Positions 18,145 through 26,367 are shown, numbered from the stretch's first letter. The stretch: 64,000 nucleotides of DNA from Gemmata massiliana (GCF_901538265.1 NZ_LR593886.1:3084843-3148842); one strand, 5' to 3'. Notes: generated by a model not told the origin, from the letters alone. Made by a program: numbers and translations.

Positions 18145-19443
18145 GTGCTGAATTGTGCTTATTGCGATAAGGCGTGCCAACCGACCCGAGAGCACGTCAT
18201 CCCGGACTGGTACAACGACACGCCCGGCGAAGCCGAGACGTTCAGCGCCCGCGCTCCCCTGACCCACCTTCAGGGCGACTTGCTCGTCAAGGACGTGTGC
18301 GGCCACTGCAACAATGTCGTGCTCTCCAAACTCGATGCTTACGGGAAGCAACTGTACGAACGGTACTTCGCCAACCCCGTCTATGCGGGCGAGACGGTAA
18401 CCTTCGACTACGACGGCGACCGGCTCCTTCGGTGGTTGCTGAAGCTCTCGTACAACAGCGCCCGCGCCCAGAATGCCGACGCGCTGGTGCTTCAGGAATA
18501 CCGCAAGGTCATGCTCGGTGAAGCGCCGATGTCCGACCGCGTTCGCTGCTGGCTTCATCTCGTGACGCCGACGTACTTCGATCCGGCGACCGAAGACATG
18601 CACCAAGCCAAGAGGGATGAGCAGGGCCATCCGAACGTCGATGAACCGCTCTGGTTCCGCATCGGCCAGTCGCGACTAACGACCCACCCTGCGTTGATGC
18701 TCGTGCAGCGGGCGGTGGTAATTAATTCGTTCTCCTTCACCCTCTTGATCGCACGTGCGGATGTGGAGTGGCCGTGTGCGGATTTTGATGAGTGGTGCAA
18801 TGTGTTCACCAGCACGTATCCGGATGCGCAGCCGGTGAAGCCGGAGATGGGCACGCTGACGGTAACGACGGGCGAAGACCACACCGTCTTGAGTATTCTC
18901 CCTACCTATACCCAGTACCCGACACGGTTTTCTGACGAGAAGGACCCGTTCGTGGAACAGTCGCTCAAGGCGAAGAAGGATGCCGCGCCCGTGGCAATCC
19001 TGTCAATCCCGCGCGAACTGATAGAGGCCGGAGACGTGTTCTCGGTCGCGGCGGTGCTACACGACATGGTTTCCAGCCGGGAAAAAGCGGCGGCGTTCAG
19101 GCATCGGGTTGCCGTGATGGTGAATGGCTACGATCACGATCCGCGTGAGATATGGCAGTTCCCGGAGGCGAAGCAGTTTCTCCGCAGCCTGTTCGAAGAA
19201 TGCCCGTTCGTCATGCTTCTCGCACATCCCGAGGGAAGCCTCCTCAAGCTGCTGGCGGCGTGCTGGATTTACGAAGAAGGGCAGACGGATGATGCTGAAC
19301 AAGAACGGACAAACGAATTCCTCGACCGCTGCTTTGATGGGCTGAACGCACTGAACCACACCCTGATGCTCAGCGAGGAGCAGAACCGCGAGATTTGCCG
19401 GGAGGCTGCGAAGGTGCTGTTTGGTGAAGCCCCTCCTTTCTGA
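18145..19443 (+). CDS. HNH-type nuclease-like protein
   Basis: About 432 residues when the GTG at 18145 is used; it has a strong ribosome-binding site (ggggagg) and begins exactly at the zinc motif, 'VLNCAYCDKACQPTREHVIP'. The frame is open to 18085. The two CxxC-type pairs ('CAYC' and 'VCGHC' about 50 residues later) with 'REHVIPDW' and 'HCNN' match the HNH/treble-clef arrangement in which His coordinates the metal and attacks the phosphodiester. The remaining ~350 residues are of unknown fold, with 'ALMLVQRAVVINSFSFTLLI' as a hydrophobic core segment. It follows the PD-(D/E)XK-like gene in the same direction; together they may form a two-gene defence unit. Confidence 0.65.
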   Translation: MLNCAYCDKACQPTREHVIPDWYNDTPGEAETFSARAPLTHLQGDLLVKDVCGHCNNVVLSKLDAYGKQLYERYFANPVYAGETVTFDYDGDRLLRWLLKLSYNSARAQNADALVLQEYRKVMLGEAPMSDRVRCWLHLVTPTYFDPATEDMHQAKRDEQGHPNVDEPLWFRIGQSRLTTHPALMLVQRAVVINSFSFTLLIARADVEWPCADFDEWCNVFTSTYPDAQPVKPEMGTLTVTTGEDHTVLSILPTYTQYPTRFSDEKDPFVEQSLKAKKDAAPVAILSIPRELIEAGDVFSVAAVLHDMVSSREKAAAFRHRVAVMVNGYDHDPREIWQFPEAKQFLRSLFEECPFVMLLAHPEGSLLKLLAACWIYEEGQTDDAEQERTNEFLDRCFDGLNALNHTLMLSEEQNREICREAAKVLFGEAPPF

Positions 19444-19795
19444 GCTTCGCGTTAGTATTGCCCGCCCGTCGTTGCGAGCGCCCGCTTCCGCTGGCGGTAG
19501 CCCGCCGCAACGGTGTGGACGTGGAGCTGCATGCGGCTCTCGAAGATGCCCGCGATCGGCACAACCGGCTGGTGAACGTACTCCGCGTGGACGAACAGAA
19601 CGAATCCTGAAGTCTCACGACGCTTTGGCTCTCCTGCCGCGCCTTCTGTTTCACGTCAATCTGCCCGGCACAAGCGCGCCGATCATATGGTGACGTGAAA
19701 ATCCCGCCTTGGAGTTGATCCGTGGCAACCCAACGATATAATTGTGTTAAAGGCGACCAGGCATCTTTGCTACGCCCGACGGGCGAGGAGGGGTG
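19444..19795. other. Intergenic region with a possible gene remnant
   Basis: A short in-frame stretch on the plus strand around 19500-19608 reads 'GVDVELHAALEDARDRHNRL' and ends at a stop, coding-like but without a start, so it may be the tail of a lost gene. The last 60 bases before 19796 are AT-richer ('GATATAATTGTG' near 19733) and probably hold the promoter of the following operon. Confidence 0.4.
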
Positions 19796-20236
19796 ATGAT
19801 CCCGGTGTTCGATCCCGGCGGGAACCTCCCGCCAGGGGTCCACGAGACGACGTGGGACATCTTCGTCGCACGGTTCGGCACCAACGAGCGGCGACGACGC
19901 CTGTTGTCGGGTTTGAAGCGGGCACTCGACTCGCTGAAACGCGCGGGATGTATCCGCGCCTACATCGACGGCAGCTTCGTGACGGCCAAGGATCAACCCG
20001 GTGACTTCGACGCTTGTTGGGATCCGGTCGGGGTGAACGGCGCGCTTCTCGACCCGGTGCTGCTGAACTTCGCCAACGGGCGGCAGTTGCAAAAGATCGT
20101 CTTCTACGGCGAGTTGTTCCCGTCGCACTGGCCGGCGGCCCCCGCGGGTCGGCGCTTCATCGAGTTTTTCCAGACCGACAAGAATACCGGCGATCCAAAG
20201 GGGATTGTCGCACTGAATGTGCAGGAGCTGCCATGA
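19796..20236 (+). CDS. DUF6932-like minimal nucleotidyltransferase-fold protein
   Basis: A protein of 146 residues from ATG 19796, behind 'gaggagggg'; a GTG one codon earlier is possible. Residues ~50-75 contain 'AGCIRAYIDGSFVTAKDQPG' followed by 'DFDACWD', the G-S ... D-x-D layout of the polymerase-beta-type nucleotidyltransferase fold and typical of the family I know as DUF6932. The rest ('FFQTDKNTGDPKGIVAL') also fits that family. Members are often paired with an XRE-family protein, as here: its TGA overlaps the next start in an ATGA. It opens the eight-gene operon. Whether it is an active NTase is unknown; a role as toxin or as the antitoxin-modifying partner is possible. Confidence 0.7.
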   Translation: MIPVFDPGGNLPPGVHETTWDIFVARFGTNERRRRLLSGLKRALDSLKRAGCIRAYIDGSFVTAKDQPGDFDACWDPVGVNGALLDPVLLNFANGRQLQKIVFYGELFPSHWPAAPAGRRFIEFFQTDKNTGDPKGIVALNVQELP

Positions 20237-21678
20237 TCAAAAACGAACGGCAGTACCGCATTACGAAGGCTGAGGCGGAGAAGTTCCAGGGTTCGCTGGA
20301 CGGCTGGAATCCGATGCCGCCAGAAGGCATCGACCCCATCATCCACGCTGCTCAGAAGTCGGCCTTGGAGAGCCAACTCGGTGACCTTCGGCGCGCGGTG
20401 GACGAGTACGAAGCCCTCCGGGCTGGACGCCACTCGGTGCTCGAAGTCGAGTCGTTCGAGGGGTTGGCGGACGCGCTCGTCCGCGCCCGAATCGCGATCG
20501 GCCTGAGCCAAAAGGAACTGGCCGACCGGTTGGGGGTGAAGGAACAGCAAATTCAAAAGTACGAGGCCACCGGCTACTCCGGTGCGAGCCTCGCTCGGAT
20601 GACCGAGGTTGTGCATGCCCTCGGCGTGAATGTCCGCAAGGAGGTGTTTTTGCCGCCCAAGCCCGACGCTCGAGATGCCTTGATCCGCGGCCTCGCGGAC
20701 ATCGGGTTCGACCGCAAATTCATCGAGCGGCGGCTCCTCCCGAACGAGGACCCCGTGGAGAAGGGTAAACGAGCCTCTGGTGATGACGGGTTCGTCTTCC
20801 GCGCCGCGACGCGAGCCGGTCGGATCCTCGGCGTGGCACCGGCTGCGTTGCTCGATCCCGAACCGCTGGCGGGCAATCGACTCCTCGCGGCGACGAAGTT
20901 CAAGGTGCCTGCGGGAGCGAACGAGCAGCGGCTCACCGCTTACACGTTCTACGCCCATTACCTCGCCCTGCTCATGCTGGAGGCGACAGCCCACCTGCCC
21001 ACGAAGCCGATCCCGACCGGCGCGAAGGCTGTGCGTGCGGCCATCGTCGGGCGGTATGGCAACACCGATTTCGATTCCGTCGTCCGGTACATCTGGGACC
21101 ACGGCGTTCCCGTCCTGCCGCTCGATGACCCCGGTGCATTTCACGGGGCGTGCTGGCGGGCCAACGGGCGGAATGTCATCGCGTTGAAGCGCCGGACCCG
21201 TTTCCCCGCCCGATGGGTCCAGCTCGGGCTGCACGAGTTCTGCCACGCTGGTGAGGAGCCAGATCGACCAGATTTCTCGGTAGTCGAGGATTCGGAGACC
21301 CCCGACGCTCGGCGTGAATCGAAAGAGGAGAAGCGGGCCAACAGGTTTGCTGCCGAGGTCATCTTGGACGGGAGGGCGTTTGAACTCGCCCAGAAGTGCA
21401 TGGATGAGGCGAACGGCCGAATCGACTGGCTCAAGCGTGTCGTGCCCGATGTTGCCGAGGACGCCGGTGTGCCGGTCGATGGGCTCGCCGAGTACATCGC
21501 CTACAGGCTGACCGAGCAAGGGGAGAACTGGTGGGGCACGGCGACCAACCTGCAGGACGGCAGCAGCAATCCGTGGCGGGTCGCCCGTGATATCGCGCTG
21601 GAGAAGGTCGATCTCACGAAGCTGAATCCCACGGACCGCGAGTTGCTGTCGCTCGCCCTCATGGAGATGGAGGACTGA
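20233..21678 (+). CDS. XRE helix-turn-helix and ImmA/IrrE-type metallopeptidase
   Basis: A protein of 481 residues; the ATG at 20233 overlaps the preceding stop, so the frame open further upstream is ignored. Residues 1-70 are a helical lead ('MIKNERQYRITKAEAEKF'). At about 75-130 lies a Cro/C1-type HTH ('ALVRARIAIGLSQKELADRL', 'KEQQIQKYEATGYSGAS'). Near residue 334 'LGLHEFCHAGEE' gives the HExxH zinc motif of ImmA/IrrE peptidases, with a downstream 'KRANRFAAEVILD' helix supplying the third ligand. Such proteins sense a signal and cleave a repressor or antitoxin. In this operon it is the most likely regulator or trigger of the enzymes that follow. The next gene starts 2 bases after the stop. 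Confidence 0.8.
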   Translation: MIKNERQYRITKAEAEKFQGSLDGWNPMPPEGIDPIIHAAQKSALESQLGDLRRAVDEYEALRAGRHSVLEVESFEGLADALVRARIAIGLSQKELADRLGVKEQQIQKYEATGYSGASLARMTEVVHALGVNVRKEVFLPPKPDARDALIRGLADIGFDRKFIERRLLPNEDPVEKGKRASGDDGFVFRAATRAGRILGVAPAALLDPEPLAGNRLLAATKFKVPAGANEQRLTAYTFYAHYLALLMLEATAHLPTKPIPTGAKAVRAAIVGRYGNTDFDSVVRYIWDHGVPVLPLDDPGAFHGACWRANGRNVIALKRRTRFPARWVQLGLHEFCHAGEEPDRPDFSVVEDSETPDARRESKEEKRANRFAAEVILDGRAFELAQKCMDEANGRIDWLKRVVPDVAEDAGVPVDGLAEYIAYRLTEQGENWWGTATNLQDGSSNPWRVARDIALEKVDLTKLNPTDRELLSLALMEMED

Positions 21679-21680
21679 CG

Positions 21681-22307
21681 ATGTCCACCCAGGATGTCGA
21701 TGAAATCGACTTAGATGAGGAGCCGCCGCCGCTCCGGAAAATGACGTGCAAAAGCACCGACTGCGGGAACAATTTGCACTGTTTCCAGCAGGAGAAGCAG
21801 AACTCGAAGCCGGTGCCGGGTGGCAAATGCCGCGATTGCGGCGTCGATCTTGTGGACTGGTCCCGAGTCCACAAGCGCGACCCGCGAGATGCCGCATACG
21901 CGCTCTCGAAGCTGCGCGTCGAGATGATCCGCCACAAGTTTTGGCATGAGCCGCTCACTGATCGCGAGCGGAATTACGCGAAGCGGAAGGGTCGGGTCGG
22001 GATGCGGGTCGTCGCGGGCAAGCGGATCCGCAACAGCGTCGGCGACGCACAACCGTACATGGACGGCGCGCAGACTCCTTGGAAAGGCAATGTCCTGTAC
22101 TACGCGCAGCACGCGACGGCCTGCTGTTGCCGGACATGCATCGCGGAATGGCACGGCATCCCCGCTGGACGTGCGCTGGCGGCTGATGAAATCGAGTACT
22201 TGACCGACCTCGTGTGCCGGTACGTCAACGAACGGATCCCGGAGCTGACTGAGAACGGCGTTAAGATTCCACCCATACGAACGAAGAAACTGCCGCCGAA
22301 GGGGTGA
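21681..22307 (+). CDS. DUF4186-like Cys/His-rich protein
   Basis: A protein of 208 residues. The C-terminal part contains 'DGAQTPWKGNVLYYAQHATA' followed by 'CCCRTCIAEWHGIP', very like the conserved core I remember for DUF4186 (QHATA...CCR.C...WHGIP). The N-terminal part has a separate Cys cluster ('CKSTDCGNNLHC' and 'GGKCRDCG'), suggesting a zinc ribbon. The many Cys and His and the 'CCR.C' motif suggest metal binding, but no biochemical activity is known to me. It is the third gene of the operon and nearly abuts both neighbours; the radical SAM gene starts 2 bases past its stop. An auxiliary or substrate-presenting role for that enzyme is one possibility. Confidence 0.65.
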   Translation: MSTQDVDEIDLDEEPPPLRKMTCKSTDCGNNLHCFQQEKQNSKPVPGGKCRDCGVDLVDWSRVHKRDPRDAAYALSKLRVEMIRHKFWHEPLTDRERNYAKRKGRVGMRVVAGKRIRNSVGDAQPYMDGAQTPWKGNVLYYAQHATACCCRTCIAEWHGIPAGRALAADEIEYLTDLVCRYVNERIPELTENGVKIPPIRTKKLPPKG

Positions 22308-22309
22308 GC

Positions 22310-23323
22310 ATGGCAACCACAGTCGGACTCCCGGTGATCGACACGGCCGCCGTCTCCGCGCGCTACCGCGAGGCCGCTGGCCGTCCGGAGGAGCGCCGCC
22401 TTCTGGTGACCGACTTCCGTGGGAGTCAGCAAGAGCAAGATCTGACTGACCCGACCAACTGTGACGGTCTCGGCCGTGTCCGTCACTTCAAGCGGAGCAC
22501 CTCGTCGGGCTGGCCGCTGAATCCGCTGCCGATCGACCCGGCGTCGCGCTTCCTGGGCCTCGCCCCGGACGACATGCTCCGGGCGCAGGTGTTCCAGAAC
22601 GCAGTGTGTAACTGGCGCTGTTGGTACTGCTTCGTCCCGTTCAACCTCCTATCCGCGCACCCAAAACACTCCCGCTGGGTCACCGCGGAAGAGCTGGTGG
22701 ACCTGTACCTGGCCGAGCCGGGGCGGCCGCAGGTGATCGATTTAAGCGGAGGCCAGCCCGATCTCGTCCCGGAGTGGATCCCGTGGACCATGCGCGCGAT
22801 GCGCGATCGCGGGCTGGAGGGATCGGTGTACCTGTGGTCCGATGACAACCTGAGCAACGACTACTTCTGGCAGTACTTGGGTGATGCGGACCTTGAGTTG
22901 ATCCGAACGTTCCGCGGCTATGGCCGGGTTGGATGCTTCAAGGGCTTCGACGCCGAGTCGTTCGCGTTCAACACTGCTGCCGATCCAGCCCTGTTCGATC
23001 AGCAGTTCGAGCTCTTCCACCGGCTCATCGACCTGGGATTGGACGTGTACGCCTACGCCACACTCACCGCCCCGAGCGCGGACGGGATCGCCGGTAGGGT
23101 CGCCCGGTTCGTTGACCGCTTGCAGAGCGTCTCGCCGCTCCTCCCACTCCGCGTCGTGCCGCTGGAGGTGCAGGTGTTCACGCCGGTGGAATCCCGCCTG
23201 TCGCCGGTGCGGCGCGAGTCGCTCGTGCACCAGCGCCGTGCGGTGGAGGCATGGATGCAAGAACTGGAGAACAGGTTTCCCGCTGAGCTTCGGGGGCTTT
23301 CAATCACGGACATCGCTTTGTGA
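22310..23323 (+). CDS. Radical SAM protein
   Basis: A protein of 337 residues from ATG 22310 (GTG 22304 is possible; 'gaagggg' precedes). Around residues 100-107 'NAVCNWRCWYCFVPF' shows the CxxxCxxC motif that binds the [4Fe-4S] cluster and SAM. 'VIDLSGGQPDLVPEW' is the GGEP-like second SAM motif, and 'GSVYLWSDDNLSN', 'DLELIRTFRGYGRVGCFKGF' and 'LGLDVYAYATLTAP' continue the TIM-barrel strands. There is no SPASM or B12 domain. The specific reaction is unknown. Placement between a DUF4186-like gene and a DPPW methyltransferase-like gene suggests action on a nucleotide, RNA or DNA base rather than on a peptide, but that is inference. Confidence 0.85.
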   Translation: MATTVGLPVIDTAAVSARYREAAGRPEERRLLVTDFRGSQQEQDLTDPTNCDGLGRVRHFKRSTSSGWPLNPLPIDPASRFLGLAPDDMLRAQVFQNAVCNWRCWYCFVPFNLLSAHPKHSRWVTAEELVDLYLAEPGRPQVIDLSGGQPDLVPEWIPWTMRAMRDRGLEGSVYLWSDDNLSNDYFWQYLGDADLELIRTFRGYGRVGCFKGFDAESFAFNTAADPALFDQQFELFHRLIDLGLDVYAYATLTAPSADGIAGRVARFVDRLQSVSPLLPLRVVPLEVQVFTPVESRLSPVRRESLVHQRRAVEAWMQELENRFPAELRGLSITDIAL

Positions 23324-23336
23324 TCGGGAGGGGTCG

Positions 23337-24596
23337 ATGACGGAGATCGCGCGCGACGACGAGTTCGAGCACGCCCTCGACAATTGGGTGCTGGCGGCGT
23401 TCGCGCGCGGCGTTCGATCATTCCCCGAACTCGTCGCGGCGCTGCCGGGCGCGTACCCGACCGACATCGCTCGCACGGTCTATCGCCTGCGAGGAAGCGT
23501 GCCACCTGATTGGCACGACAGCTCACCCGTCTCCGTCTCACGGGCAGTATCTCCCGCCGGCTGGCCGGTTGAACACCCGCTCGACTTCGACTGGCGGTTC
23601 ACGGCCCATGCGGCGGCGCTCCTGCTCGACCGGTGCGGTACAGGGGTGCCCCTGGTATTCCTCGGTGCCCCCTCTCTCTCGCGGGAAGCTGCGCGACGAG
23701 GCCGTCGGTCCGGCGTGACGCTTGTTGACCGGAATCCCGTCATCGTCACGGCAGTGCGGGAGTCCTGTCCGGGCTTCGTGGCCGTCTGCACCGACTTGGT
23801 GCGCGGCGAGCCGGTGATGGTCGGCGATGCCGCGCTCGCGGTCGCCGATCCGCCTTGGTATCCCGAGCACACCGCCGCGTTCCTGTGGGCGGCGGCGCGG
23901 CTGACGCGAGTTGGGGGGCAGGTACTCCTGAGCCTCCCGCCGGAGGGAACGCGGCCGGGGATTTCGTCCGAGCGAGTGGATGCCGTCAGCTCTGCCACGA
24001 GTTTCGGCCTTCGACTGGTGGGGATCGAACCCCGCGCGTTGGCGTACAGCATGCCTCCGTTCGAGCACAATGCCTTGGTCGCGGCGGGACTAACGACGGT
24101 CCCGAATGACTGGAGGCACGGTGATCTCGCAACATTCACCGTAGTTCAGAGGACCGTGGAGCGTCGCCCTTGCGCCCCGGGCGAATCCGACGATTGGGAT
24201 GAAGAAGCCGTCGGCTCCGTGCGGATCAAATGCCGCAAGTGTTCGGCCGACGAGTTTCGGGATCCGACACTTTCAGGGCTTGTTACGGGAGATATGCTTA
24301 CTTCTGTCAGCCGCCGTGATCCCGCGCGAGCGGCTGTAGACGTGTGGACATCCGGAAACCGTGTCTATCGCTGCCCAGGCTCAGCCATCTTCCGAGTCAT
24401 CCTGCACTGCCTCGCACGCGAGCAGGATCCGGAACGTGCGGTGAGCGAGGCCCTCGCCCGAGGGCTGAACGAGGTGGAAACAACCCTGGTCCGCCGCGCT
24501 GCCGGGCAAGCGGTTGAACTGGTCCAGCGGGAGGAATGGGAACTAGCCGAGTATGGCCATCGACGCCAAGAACGCGACCTGGTTGAAACCGTTTGA
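23337..24596 (+). CDS. DPPW-motif methyltransferase-like protein with zinc-ribbon tail
   Basis: A protein of 419 residues. A helical N-terminal region (to ~85) resembles a small winged helix. The Rossmann-like core follows: motif I region 'GVPLVFLGAPSLSREAARRG', then 'VTLVDRNPVIV' (acidic residue that would hold SAM ribose) and 'AALAVADPPWYPEHTAAFLW' with the DPPW motif IV, then 'GGQVLLSLPPEG'. DPPW/DPPY is typical of amino-methyltransferases and of BpsA-type aminopropyltransferases, which share this order of motifs; I cannot choose between them. The C-terminal third has 'IKCRKCSADEF' and further helices. Fifth gene of the operon; its end overlaps the ASCH gene by 44 bases. Confidence 0.7.
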   Translation: MTEIARDDEFEHALDNWVLAAFARGVRSFPELVAALPGAYPTDIARTVYRLRGSVPPDWHDSSPVSVSRAVSPAGWPVEHPLDFDWRFTAHAAALLLDRCGTGVPLVFLGAPSLSREAARRGRRSGVTLVDRNPVIVTAVRESCPGFVAVCTDLVRGEPVMVGDAALAVADPPWYPEHTAAFLWAAARLTRVGGQVLLSLPPEGTRPGISSERVDAVSSATSFGLRLVGIEPRALAYSMPPFEHNALVAAGLTTVPNDWRHGDLATFTVVQRTVERRPCAPGESDDWDEEAVGSVRIKCRKCSADEFRDPTLSGLVTGDMLTSVSRRDPARAAVDVWTSGNRVYRCPGSAIFRVILHCLAREQDPERAVSEALARGLNEVETTLVRRAAGQAVELVQREEWELAEYGHRRQERDLVETV

Positions 24597-25092
24597 GGAG
24601 ATCCGTCACGCTGTTGCTGCAGACGGTCAGTGGAGTCGCGTGCTCGGTGCCCCGGGGGCGGACCTGCCGACTTGTGGGATCCACTTGGCAGTGTTCGTCG
24701 AACCCTTCCTCGGTTACCTGCTTGACGGCACGAAGACGATTGAATCCCGTTTCAGCATCACTCGGCAGGCCCCCTACGAGAAAGTCTGTAAAGGGGACAT
24801 CCTGCTCGTAAAGCGGTCGAGCGGCCCGATCGTGGGTATCTGTCGGGTCGGGCAAGTGTGGTTCTACAACCTCGACCCGGAGTCGTGGTCTTACATCCGC
24901 GAGCACTTCGCCCGCGCGATCTGTGCCCAGGATCCTGAGTTCTGGAAGGCGCGTGAATCCGCTTCCTACGCGACCCTGCTCCAGGTGAAAAATGTCCTGT
25001 CTGTCGAGCCGGTCAATTGGCCGAAGCGATCACGACAGGGCTGGGTCGTCGTCTCGCCCGGAACCGCGCCGGACGGAGGGGATGAATCATGA
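24553..25092 (+). CDS. ASCH/PUA-like domain protein
   Basis: A protein of 179 residues. The central part 'IHLAVFVEPFLGYLLDGTKT' - 'IESRFSITRQAPYEKVCKGD' - 'ILLVKRSSGPIVGICRV' matches the ASCH fold, including the loop T-x-E-x-R and the beta strand preceding 'GDILLVKRSSG'. ASCH domains are PUA-related and bind RNA or modified nucleosides; some hydrolyse N4-acetylcytidine. In conflict and base-modification operons they are thought to recognise the modified base. The start lies inside the preceding gene (44-base overlap), and the stop overlaps the kinase start as ATGA, so translation is coupled. Confidence 0.8.
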   Translation: MAIDAKNATWLKPFEEIRHAVAADGQWSRVLGAPGADLPTCGIHLAVFVEPFLGYLLDGTKTIESRFSITRQAPYEKVCKGDILLVKRSSGPIVGICRVGQVWFYNLDPESWSYIREHFARAICAQDPEFWKARESASYATLLQVKNVLSVEPVNWPKRSRQGWVVVSPGTAPDGGDES

Positions 25093-25916
25093 CAGGCACA
25101 GCATTAGGGTTCGCTGGGCGCATCGCGAGCGGGAAAAGTACCGTGTCCGACAAGGTCGCGGTGCGTCTAGGCGTGCCTCGCGTCAGTTTCCGACATTACC
25201 TCGAAACGGTAGCCGTGAATCGCGGGATCAGCGATGTAACGCGGGAGGTGCTCCAGGACCTGGGAGAGCAGGAGATCAAGGTTCACGGCTTCAAAGATTT
25301 CTGTCGCGCGGTCCTCGATCAAGCTCGCTGGCACCCGGGTCAGGCCGTTGTGATCGACGGGATACGCCACGTTGAAGCTGCCAACGCGCTTCGGGAGATC
25401 GTGTCACCCGCCGAGTTCCACCTGATCTACATCGACATGGATTCCGAAACACAGCGTCAACGGCTTCCCCGGAGCTTGCGGCATCGGAAGCCGATCCAAG
25501 AATTGGAGCGTCACTCGACCGAGGTCCAGGTACCGAAGGAATTGCCGAAAGTGGCCGAGTTACTTCTCGACGCACATAAAAACCCGGACGAGTTGGCCGA
25601 AGAAGTAGTCCGCTGGGCGAACCGCTCAGACGTGAGCGAGCGGTTCCGGAAGCTCGCAACCAAGTGGCGGGCAGCCGTCGGGCCGCTCTCGTCCTCCACC
25701 AAGATCATTCAGCACCCTGCGTATCAGGAGATCATCAAACTCGGCCGCGACGCAGTGCCGCTGATACTCCAGGAACTTGAAAAGAAGCCTGACCACTGGT
25801 TCGCGGCTCTCCGGGCGATCACGGGAGAAGATCCGGTCGCACCCGAGGACCGAGGACGGATGGATCGAATGGCTGCCTCGTGGGTACGTTGGGGGAGGGA
25901 GCATGAACTCAAATGA
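25089..25916 (+). CDS. P-loop (deoxy)nucleoside-kinase-like domain fused to an 'HPAYQ' domain
   Basis: A protein of 275 residues. The N-terminal ~185 residues are a P-loop kinase: Walker A 'GFAGRIASGKSTVSDK' at ~8-20, a Walker B/substrate region 'AVVIDGIRHVEAANALREI', and an Arg-rich lid 'SETQRQRLPRSLRHRKP'; the layout recalls dephospho-CoA and nucleoside-monophosphate kinases. The C-terminal ~90 residues ('IIQHPAYQEIIKLGRDAVPL', 'ELEKKPDHWFAALRAITGED') match a family that I know mostly as a stand-alone small protein encoded just before a DUF7689 gene. That gene does follow here, so this looks like a fusion of the kinase with a normally separate protein. Substrate unknown; phosphorylation of a modified base or nucleotide would fit the operon. 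Confidence 0.75.
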   Translation: MTGTALGFAGRIASGKSTVSDKVAVRLGVPRVSFRHYLETVAVNRGISDVTREVLQDLGEQEIKVHGFKDFCRAVLDQARWHPGQAVVIDGIRHVEAANALREIVSPAEFHLIYIDMDSETQRQRLPRSLRHRKPIQELERHSTEVQVPKELPKVAELLLDAHKNPDELAEEVVRWANRSDVSERFRKLATKWRAAVGPLSSSTKIIQHPAYQEIIKLGRDAVPLILQELEKKPDHWFAALRAITGEDPVAPEDRGRMDRMAASWVRWGREHELK

Positions 25917-26367
25917 TGAGATCGAATCCTACTTCCCCGGACTGCGAGGCAAGAACTGGCAGCTCACGAGTCATCGCAACACGCAGTACAACTGCATCGC
26001 GTGGGCGGCGTGCGACAGCACGCAATGGTGGTGGCCCGGCGACCCCGCGGACGGCTACCACTGGCCGGCAGGCATTGACCGAATCGAGACCCTGGAAGCC
26101 TTCATCGCAGCGTACACGCTGCTCGGGTACGAGACGTGCGCGGACTTAGCCCCCGAGGTGGGCTTCGAGAAGGTCGCAATCTTCGTGGACGCGGACGGCA
26201 AACCCACGCACGCCGCTCGCCAATTGAACGGCGGGCGGTGGACGAGCAAGCTCGGCAACCTAGAAGACATTGAACATGACCTCCAGGACGTTTGCGGTGA
26301 CTTGTATGGGACCGTGGCGCGGATCATGAAGCGTGCGCTGCCACAGCCCGGTCCCGTGGCTCAGTGA
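25903..26367 (+). CDS. DUF7689-like protein
   Basis: A protein of 154 residues from ATG 25903, overlapping the previous gene by 14 bases. The sequence 'YFPGLRGKNWQLTSHRNTQY' with 'NCIAWAACDSTQWWWPG' is diagnostic for the family I know as DUF7689: an 'YNCIAWAAG' motif with a Cys and Trp-rich stretch, and later 'FEKVAIFVDADGKPTHAARQ' with a conserved His. The Cys and His could form a papain- or NlpC-like catalytic pair, but this is speculation. The gene usually travels with the 'HPAYQ' protein, here fused to the kinase. It ends the operon and converges with a short minus-strand gene whose stop overlaps its own. Confidence 0.75.
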   Translation: MNSNDEIESYFPGLRGKNWQLTSHRNTQYNCIAWAACDSTQWWWPGDPADGYHWPAGIDRIETLEAFIAAYTLLGYETCADLAPEVGFEKVAIFVDADGKPTHAARQLNGGRWTSKLGNLEDIEHDLQDVCGDLYGTVARIMKRALPQPGPVAQ

